From Syntrophaceae bacterium (GTDB lineage: Bacteria; Desulfobacterota; Syntrophia; Syntrophales; UBA2210), in contig JAUXBI010000072.1 in the NCBI GenBank assembly GCA_030619435.1, positions 1-7,983 on the forward strand: DNA of 7,983 nt, in the 5' to 3' direction. Positions 1 to 5,035 of the stretch are shown here, one piece after another (within the stretch, counting starts at the first letter, position 1; each line of letters begins with the position of its first letter). The translations under genes and the position numbers were made by a program. The notes beneath the pieces are model-generated. The model saw only the letters and a program-made list of their open reading frames with translations, did no database searches and had not been told where the DNA came from.

Positions 1-1839
1 CGACGCCTGTGCATCACTGGAGGCAATGGTGACTGTGCCATCATCGTCCACGTTCATCGACACACCTGTTTCGCTTATAATGTGTCTTATATTCTTTCCT
101 CCGGTACCTATGACGTCTCTTATCTTCTCCTGTTTTACCGTCATAGTGGTAATTCTCGGAGCGTATGGAGAAAGATCTTCCCTGGGGGCGGACATAGTTT
201 CATTAAGTTTGTCAATAATGAAATTTCTGCCTTCCCTGGCCTGATACAGGGCATCTTTCAGTATATTCTCTGCAAGCCTGTCAACTTTTATATCCATCTG
301 CAGGGCAGTTATACCCTTCTTTGTGCCACATACCTTGAAGTCCATATCTCCCGCATGATCCTCATCACCGAGAATATCCGAAAGGATTACGACTTCGTCA
401 CCTTCCTTCAAAAGCCCCATTGCAATGCCCGCAACGGTATCTTTGACCGGAACGCCGGCGTCCATCAGCGAGAGGGAGCCTCCACATACTGTTGCCATGG
501 AGGATGAACCATTTGAGGCTAACACCTCGGAAACCAGCCGGATGGTATAGGGAAATTCTTCATGTGAGGGGAGGACGGGAACCAGCGCTCTCCTGGCGAG
601 GGTTCCGTGCCCTATCTCTCTCCTTCCGGGGCCTCTCATGAACCTGGCCTCTCCCACAGAGAAGGGGGGGAAATTGTAGTGAAGCATGAAAGTTCTCATC
701 TCTTCCCCGTCTATGAAATCCAGTCGCTGTTCATCCGAAGATGTTCCCAGTGTAAGTGCAACAAGAGCCTGAGTCTCGCCTCTTGTGAACAGCCCGGAGC
801 CGTGTACCCTGGGAAGGATACCGACTTCGGACGTAATAGTCCTGATATCCCTGCTGGATCTGCCGCCTATCCTTCGTTTATCCACCAGTATCATGTTACG
901 GATGATCTCTCTCTCCAGTTCTTCAAAGATCGTTTTTGCATGAGGATCAAGCCCGGCATCATCACTGCTGAGTTCTTCCACCATCTTCTTTTTTATCTCA
1001 CCTATCTTCGCATATCTCTCCAGTTTTCTTCCCTCAAGATAGGCATCCTGGAGTCCGGCATAGACAATATCTTTGACCCTTTGTCTGAGGTCTTCTTCGA
1101 TCACAACCGGTTCAACTTCCCTCTTTGTCTTGCCGACAGCCTGGCAGATATTATCCTGGAGTTCAATGGATGGTCTCATTGATTCCAGCCCGAAACTGAT
1201 GGCATCAAGTATTTCATCCTCAGGGATTTCCCAGGCTCCGCCCTCCAGCATGATTAGATTGATATCAAAGTCTCTCTTCCCATCAGCGGAAGGTACTTTT
1301 CTCCCAACAAGGAACATGTCAAGATCGCTTTCGGCCATTTCTTCTGTGGGAGGGTTACAAGTCAGTTTTCCGTCCAGTCTTCCCACTCTCACTCCCGCGA
1401 TGGGGCCCTTGAATGGTATGTTGGACATGCCAAGAGCCACAGAGGTTCCAAGCATCGCCGCTACGTCGGAACCATTTTCGTTATCTACTGAAAGCACGGT
1501 TGCTATTACCTGTGTTTCATGAAAATATCCCTCGGGGAAAAGGGGGCGTATCGATCTGTCAATAATTCTTGACGTAAGGATTTCCTTCTCGTTTAGACGC
1601 CCCTCTCTCTTGAAAAATCCTCCGGGGATCTTGCCCGCGGCAAAGGTCTTTTCCTGATAATCTACCGTCAGGGGCAAAAAATCCAGTCCCTCTCTCTTCG
1701 CTTTGAGGGATACCGCCGTTACGAGAACAACTGTGTCACCATATGTAACAAGGGCTGAACCATCAGCCTGGCCGGCGAGGTAGTTTGTCTTTACGGATAT
1801 CTCTCTCCCCGCAAAAGTAGTTTTAAATATTTCACTCAT
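1..1839 (-). CDS. pnp: Polyribonucleotide nucleotidyltransferase (PNPase), 3'-truncated by window edge
   Basis: PNPase is a trimeric, phosphate-dependent 3'-to-5' exoribonuclease of the cytosol and RNA degradosome; it can also add 3' tails. I translated the open frame by hand: it runs without a stop from the ATG at 1839 to position 1, giving 613 residues. The first RNase PH domain carries FFKREGR (75-81) and DRSIRPLF (94-101). A helical linker domain follows (about 210-310), then the second, catalytic RNase PH domain with FTRGETQAL (about 351-359), GRREIGHGT (about 405-413), SNGSSSMATVCGG (442-454) and the paired acidic residues D492 and D498, spaced like the metal-binding aspartates of E. 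coli PNPase. A KH domain begins near 560, with IGTGGK at 577-582. The rest of KH and the S1 domain lie beyond the window; family members are usually about 700 residues. A ribosome binding site AAAGGAG sits 11 nt before the ATG. Two small oddities, a glycine at 325 and an apparent insertion at 182-193, are described in the findings. The identification is secure. Confidence 0.98.
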   Translation of the reverse strand, partial: MSEIFKTTFAGREISVKTNYLAGQADGSALVTYGDTVVLVTAVSLKAKREGLDFLPLTVDYQEKTFAAGKIPGGFFKREGRLNEKEILTSRIIDRSIRPLFPEGYFHETQVIATVLSVDNENGSDVAAMLGTSVALGMSNIPFKGPIAGVRVGRLDGKLTCNPPTEEMAESDLDMFLVGRKVPSADGKRDFDINLIMLEGGAWEIPEDEILDAISFGLESMRPSIELQDNICQAVGKTKREVEPVVIEEDLRQRVKDIVYAGLQDAYLEGRKLERYAKIGEIKKKMVEELSSDDAGLDPHAKTIFEELEREIIRNMILVDKRRIGGRSSRDIRTITSEVGILPRVHGSGLFTRGETQALVALTLGTSSDEQRLDFIDGEEMRTFMLHYNFPPFSVGEARFMRGPGRREIGHGTLARRALVPVLPSHEEFPYTIRLVSEVLASNGSSSMATVCGGSLSLMDAGVPVKDTVAGIAMGLLKEGDEVVILSDILGDEDHAGDMDFKVCGTKKGITALQMDIKVDRLAENILKDALYQAREGRNFIIDKLNETMSAPREDLSPYAPRITTMTVKQEKIRDVIGTGGKNIRHIISETGVSMNVDDDGTVTIASSDAQAS

Positions 1840-1911
1840 ACTATTATTTACTCCTTTATTTAGTTTACTCAAGGTTCGAGGCTATTTCAGGAAAATCGGC
1901 TTTTTGTCAGC

Positions 1912-1956
1912 CTGTACACCCTTCGTGTCAGTTTACACCTGACCGCTCAGCGGCAG
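1912..1956 (-). promoter_or_regulatory. Two tandem stem-loops in the pnp leader
   Basis: On the transcript strand two short hairpins lie side by side upstream of pnp. The first (1939-1956) pairs CTG-CCGC with GCGG-CAG around a TGA loop, with one bulged T. The second (1912-1931) pairs CTG-ACAC with GTGT-CAG around a GAAGG loop, with one bulged A. Both share the same design: three outer pairs, one bulge on the 3' side, four inner pairs. Neither is followed by a T-run, so they do not look like intrinsic terminators. In E. coli a stem-loop in the pnp leader is cut by RNase III and then allows PNPase to repress its own synthesis. A comparable role here is an inference from position only; pairing was found by eye, with no folding energy computed. 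Confidence 0.4.
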
Positions 1957-2007
1957 ACAGAGGTCACTTTCCAAACATCAATCCGCTCAATCTTTATTGT
2001 GCCCAAG

Positions 2008-2029
2008 CCTTAAACGGTAAACCTTAAAC
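2008..2029. repeat. 8-bp direct repeat in the rpsO-pnp spacer
   Basis: The word CCTTAAAC occurs at 2008-2015 and again at 2022-2029 on the plus strand, separated by GGTAAA. It lies just after the rpsO stop codon, in the 214-nt spacer before pnp. No function is recognised; it may be a chance repeat in an AT-rich stretch or part of a protein or RNA-processing site. Confidence 0.4.
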
Positions 2030-2053
2030 CCGGCAACCCGAGTAGTTGTTTAT

Positions 2054-2320
2054 TTACCTTCTCAGTCCGAGGCGCTTTATAAGTTCTCGGTATCTTTCGA
2101 CATCTTTTTTCTTAAGATAATCGAGCATGCTTCTTCTCTGTCCGACAAGCTTCAAAAGTCCCCTCCGGGAATGATGGTCCTTCTTGTGGGTTTTGAAGTG
2201 CTCAGTCAGATACGTTATCCTTCCGGTCATAAGCGCAACCTGAACTTCCGGAGACCCCGTATCACCCTCATGAGTCTGAAAATCAGTTATTATCTCCTTC
2301 TTTCTTCCTTCATCTAACAC
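2054..2320 (-). CDS. rpsO: 30S ribosomal protein S15
   Basis: S15 binds the central domain of 16S rRNA (helices 20-22) as a primary assembly protein and helps form an intersubunit bridge. The 88-residue product matches the usual length of about 89. It shows [11 protein letters not shown] (17-27), the rRNA-contacting [13 protein letters not shown] (44-56) and the C-terminal [17 protein letters not shown] end. The start is a GTG at 2320; a strong GGGAGG lies 10 nt upstream and no in-frame ATG gives a better fit to the family N-terminus. The gene lies 33 nt after truB and 214 nt before pnp, the standard truB-rpsO-pnp order. In E. coli S15 represses its own translation through a leader pseudoknot; the short spacer here shows no obvious counterpart. 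Confidence 0.98.
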   Translation of the reverse strand: MLDEGRKKEIITDFQTHEGDTGSPEVQVALMTGRITYLTEHFKTHKKDHHSRRGLLKLVGQRRSMLDYLKKKDVERYRELIKRLGLRR

Positions 2321-2330
2321 AGTTATTTAT

Positions 2331-2336
2331 CCTCCC
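2331..2336 (-). promoter_or_regulatory. Ribosome binding site of rpsO supporting a GTG start
   Basis: The transcript strand reads GGGAGG, followed by ten AT-rich bases and then GTG. The strong match to the anti-Shine-Dalgarno sequence supports the GTG at 2320 as the true start of S15. Confidence 0.75.
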
Positions 2337-2353
2337 TTATACATTTCGGTTTT

Positions 2354-3283
2354 TTAATTGAATACCCTTAAAATTTTAACTATTTGCTCTTTGTCACTCA
2401 ACAGGGAAACTTTCTCCGGAGAGAAAAGCGTTTTTGCGACAGCGATGAGTGTACTGTCTTTTGTAACTAATTTTACCAGAGCGCCGCTCTCCGGTAAATG
2501 AATGTTTTTATCCGCGAGGATGCCCTGATCGGGCTGGTGTCCTTTTCTTATTCTGTCTGCCATATCCTGATCAACAACAATATTGCAGATGCCGGGCAGC
2601 CCGTCCGCTATGGGAATAAGTTTTTTTTTAAGGATCTCAGCCTTTTCCCCTTCAGCGAGACTTTCAAGTGATATGGCATCCTTCTCGCTGAAGCAACCGC
2701 TTCTCGTTCTCCTGAGACCAGACAGACAGGCACCGCATTTCAGCCTGTTCCCGATATCGGCGCACAGCGACCGTATATAGGTACCCTTAGAGCAGGAAAC
2801 GGTGAAGGTCACATAGGGGAGTTTTACCTCTTCTACATTTATACGGTATAATTCAACCTCTCTCATGGGGGGTTCAATGTCAACCCCCGATCTTGTCCAT
2901 TTATAGAGAGGTTTGCCTTTGAACTTAACGGCAGAGTATTTAGGGGCCCTCTGTTCTATCCGACCGGCAAAACTTTCCACCGCATCCTTTATTTCTCCTG
3001 CCTGAAGACGGGGTTCACAGCGCTCTATCACCTTACCCTCTATGTCAAGGGTGTCCGTCCTGATGCCCAGAAGCATCGTAGCACGATAGTCCTTATCATC
3101 ATTCGAGAAGAACTGTGCGAGCTTGGTAGCCTCATTTACACAAATGATGAGGACTCCCGTTGCCAGCGGATCAAGCGTTCCCGCGTGACCGACTTTTTTC
3201 GTCCCGAGCAATTTTTTGACATCGCGGACAACATCATACGATGTCTTGCCGGACGGTTTGTCAATGATCAGCACTCCATTCAT
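2354..3283 (-). CDS. truB: tRNA pseudouridine(55) synthase TruB
   Basis: TruB isomerises uridine 55 to pseudouridine in the T-loop of nearly all elongator tRNAs and also helps tRNA fold. The 309-residue product has the family length. It opens with GVLIIDKPSGKTS (3-15) and contains the catalytic loop GHAGTLDPLATGVL with the nucleophilic aspartate D38. It also has the conserved tyrosine region around Y66 (DYRATMLLG), YSAVK (116-120) and KGTYIRSL (166-173). The last 70 or so residues correspond to the PUA-like C-terminal domain, ending ILRVFN. The ATG at 3283 is the only plausible start because an in-frame TAA lies seven codons upstream, but its ribosome binding site is weak. A run of nine A encodes lysines 219-221. 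The gene sits 69 nt after the nrnA-like gene and 33 nt before rpsO. Confidence 0.98.
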   Translation of the reverse strand: MNGVLIIDKPSGKTSYDVVRDVKKLLGTKKVGHAGTLDPLATGVLIICVNEATKLAQFFSNDDKDYRATMLLGIRTDTLDIEGKVIERCEPRLQAGEIKDAVESFAGRIEQRAPKYSAVKFKGKPLYKWTRSGVDIEPPMREVELYRINVEEVKLPYVTFTVSCSKGTYIRSLCADIGNRLKCGACLSGLRRTRSGCFSEKDAISLESLAEGEKAEILKKKLIPIADGLPGICNIVVDQDMADRIRKGHQPDQGILADKNIHLPESGALVKLVTKDSTLIAVAKTLFSPEKVSLLSDKEQIVKILRVFN

Positions 3284-3313
3284 ATCATAAGTTTCGTATC
3301 TTTAAAAACTTGA

Positions 3314-3329
3314 CAGGATTTCAGGATCA
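3314..3329. repeat. Tandem CAGGAT-type repeat in the nrnA-truB spacer
   Basis: On the plus strand CAGGATTT (3314-3321) is followed directly by CAGGATCA (3322-3329), a two-unit, 8-bp tandem. It is flanked by TTGA and TCAA, giving a possible 4-bp stem. It lies in the 69-nt gap between the nrnA-like gene and truB. It resembles the short ACAGGATTT-like intergenic repeats I recall from several environmental bacteria, but that link is from memory and unverified. Confidence 0.35.
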
Positions 3330-3352
3330 ACTTTATCTTGCCAAATTTCTTT

Positions 3353-4315
3353 TCATAAAGCGTTATGCAGTGTTCTTATCGCGCCGAGTACTTTCCCCTT
3401 GACTGTTTTAATATCCCCTTCGACTCTGCAGGCGGAGGCATTCACGTGTCCTCCTCCTCCCAATCTGCCCGCAATTTTTTCCACATCTACCGTTTCCTTC
3501 GATCGCAGACTTATCTTAAACCGGTTTTCGGAAGTCTCATAATAAAATATGGCAATCTCAACGCCCTGTATTGAACGGACTATATCCACGAAACCTTCTG
3601 TGTGCTCCGGCAACGCGCCTTCCTTACGAATCATCTCCTGTGTGACATAAATGGAACCCACTCTTCCACCCTCATAAAATTCCAAGGTATCCAGAGCTTT
3701 ACCCATCAGCCGGATTTGAACCACAGGCTTGGTTTCATAGATGTTTTTCGCTATATATCTGGAATTTGCCCCTTTTTCCACCAGGTCAGCCGCTACTTTG
3801 AAGGTTTCTATTCCCGTGTTGGAATAGCGGAAGCTACCGGTATCTGTAAGGATAGCCGTATATATATTTGTGGCGATGTCTTCGGTTATCGTAACCCCCA
3901 TATTCTTCAGAAGACGGTGGATTATCTCTCCCGTGGAACTCGCCGTGGAATCAACCAGCAATATCTCCGAAAATGTGCCGACGGAGGCATGGTGATCAAT
4001 ATTGACAATCTTTTTTATAGAACCTATCCTGTCCTTTTCATCTCCGACCCTTTCAATGTCACTGCAATCCAGAACAAAAACCGCATCAAACCCGTCCACA
4101 GAATCCAGTGAATGTATAATATTCTTCGAGCCGGGGAGAAACTCATACACGGCTGGTGTCTTGTCCTGGTTATAAACAACAACATCCTTTCCCATGCCAC
4201 GCAACATATGATACAGGGCCAGCTCAGACCCCAGGGCATCTCCATCCGGTCTTGCGTGGGAGGTTATGAGAAAGGTGGAGCAGGAATTTATAACTTCAAT
4301 AATTTCATCAAACAT
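3353..4315 (-). CDS. nrnA: DHH/DHHA1 phosphoesterase, NrnA-like (oligoribonuclease / pAp phosphatase)
   Basis: Members of this family hydrolyse very short RNAs and, in many cases, 3'-phosphoadenosine 5'-phosphate to AMP. The 320-residue product has the family length and all the expected motifs. These are HARPDGDALGS (20-30; H20, D24, D26), VLDCSD (81-86; D83), the DHH triad at 107-109, the TDTGSFRYSNT block with D158, and a C-terminal DHHA1 domain with the substrate-binding GGGGH at 286-290. The metal-binding set of two manganese-coordinating sites therefore looks complete. The ATG at 4315 overlaps the end of rbfA by 8 nt, so translation is probably coupled. Its product would clear the short oligonucleotides left by PNPase, encoded downstream. 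RecJ is excluded by the short length. Whether RNA oligomers, pAp or cyclic dinucleotide products are the main substrate cannot be told from sequence. Confidence 0.93.
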   Translation of the reverse strand: MFDEIIEVINSCSTFLITSHARPDGDALGSELALYHMLRGMGKDVVVYNQDKTPAVYEFLPGSKNIIHSLDSVDGFDAVFVLDCSDIERVGDEKDRIGSIKKIVNIDHHASVGTFSEILLVDSTASSTGEIIHRLLKNMGVTITEDIATNIYTAILTDTGSFRYSNTGIETFKVAADLVEKGANSRYIAKNIYETKPVVQIRLMGKALDTLEFYEGGRVGSIYVTQEMIRKEGALPEHTEGFVDIVRSIQGVEIAIFYYETSENRFKISLRSKETVDVEKIAGRLGGGGHVNASACRVEGDIKTVKGKVLGAIRTLHNAL

Positions 4316-4655
4316 CTTTTTTTATTTCCACCAACAACCTGTCAATACGATCTCCATATTCGAATGACTCATCAAACATAAACTTTATTTCAGGAACATA
4401 GCGAAGTTGCAACCTTTTCCCTAATTCTCTTCTCAGAAAACCGACAGCCCTGTGCAGGCCTTTTATTGTTTCTTCACTACAGACATTTTCTCCCATCCGG
4501 ACAAAAAAGACCCTCGCCTGGCGGAGATCATCCGTTACCTTAACGTTGGTAACCGTTATTCCCTTTACCTGCGGATCGTTTATCTGCCTCAACAGAATCT
4601 CCGAAAGCTCAGCTTTTATGAGATCGGCAACTTTATCAGCCCTCTTGAAACTCAT
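4308..4655 (-). CDS. rbfA: 30S ribosome-binding factor A (RbfA)
   Basis: RbfA is a small KH-fold protein that binds the immature 30S subunit, helps 16S rRNA 5' end maturation (helix 1), and is linked to cold adaptation in E. coli. The 115-residue product begins with the typical RADKVADLIKAELSEIL helix. It has the NDPQVKGITVTNVKVTDDLRQARVF core (26-50) and a KH-like helix-turn-helix with the AxG kink (A70-V71-G72). The signature LRRELGKRLQLRYVPEIKF and the FDES end follow. The ATG at 4653-4655 lies inside the last codons of the DUF503 gene (20-nt overlap), with GGGGA a little upstream inside that gene, suggesting coupled translation. Near its 3' end there is an A7 tract immediately before the overlap with nrnA. 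Confidence 0.97.
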   Translation of the reverse strand: MSFKRADKVADLIKAELSEILLRQINDPQVKGITVTNVKVTDDLRQARVFFVRMGENVCSEETIKGLHRAVGFLRRELGKRLQLRYVPEIKFMFDESFEYGDRIDRLLVEIKKDV

Positions 4656-4977
4656 TTAATCCATTTTCCCCACGGCCATTACAGACATCGGAGACGTTGT
4701 AAATCTCTATATCGACATTAACTATATCAGCCAGATTCAGTCCTTCCACAAAATTCACAACCTTATCCATCTTTGAATTAATAAAACGCCTTTCATTTCC
4801 CACCATACTGAATCCAATCAGGCATCTCTTCCAGTCATCATATTCCCCAACCTCCGCAACGGAGATGTTAAATGCATTCTTCATTCTACCCAGAATTCTC
4901 CGCAGTATCGTCCTCTTTTCTTTCAAAGATCTGCTGTCGTTCACAAAGATGTCGATTATTCCCGTTCCAACTACCAT
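4636..4977 (-). CDS. DUF503 family protein (YlxP-like), function unknown
   Basis: This 113-residue product belongs to the small DUF503 family often found between infB and rbfA. The recognisable core is an MVVG start, the motif SRSLKEKR (15-22), the NISVAEVG strand (37-44) followed by a tryptophan (W49), a VGNERRFI segment (59-66), and a final acidic VDIEIY strand (88-93). The alternating hydrophobic strands and helices suggest a compact alpha/beta, ferredoxin-like fold. I start it at the ATG at 4977: it has AGGAA 9 nt upstream and gives the family-typical N-terminus. A TTG at 5001 in the same frame would add eight residues but has no ribosome binding site. The last 20 residues (about 94-113) run past the usual domain and overlap rbfA. 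A role linked to ribosome maturation or initiation is inferred from neighbours only. Confidence 0.88.
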   Translation of the reverse strand: MVVGTGIIDIFVNDSRSLKEKRTILRRILGRMKNAFNISVAEVGEYDDWKRCLIGFSMVGNERRFINSKMDKVVNFVEGLNLADIVNVDIEIYNVSDVCNGRGENGLNEFQEG

Positions 4978-4986
4978 CCTGCCAAT

Positions 4987-4991
4987 TTCCT
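4987..4991 (-). promoter_or_regulatory. Ribosome binding site deciding the DUF503 start
   Basis: AGGAA on the transcript strand lies 9 nt before the ATG at 4977 and downstream of the alternative TTG at 5001. This spacing supports the shorter, family-typical protein. Confidence 0.6.
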
Positions 4992-5035
4992 GACGGATCA
5001 AACAGAATTTTGTATATAAAACAATGGGAGAAGCT

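Noticed and set aside
1912..1956. Intrinsic terminator between rpsO and pnp
   Set aside because: The stems are short and neither is followed by a T-run on the transcript strand; the next bases are mixed or A-rich.
3300..3330. Possible sigma70-like promoter before truB (TTGATC, about 18 nt, TTTAAA on the minus strand)
   Set aside because: Both hexamers are only partial matches in an AT-rich spacer that also contains the CAGGAT repeat. An internal promoter is possible but not supported by sequence alone.
4024..4245. Minus-strand 73-codon frame inside the nrnA-like gene
   Set aside because: It is a shifted frame wholly inside a gene with complete DHH motifs, and shows no family similarity or ribosome binding site worth noting.
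4978..5001. TTG at 5001 as the DUF503 start
   Set aside because: It lacks a ribosome binding site and adds eight residues not typical of the family; the ATG at 4977 has AGGAA at good spacing.
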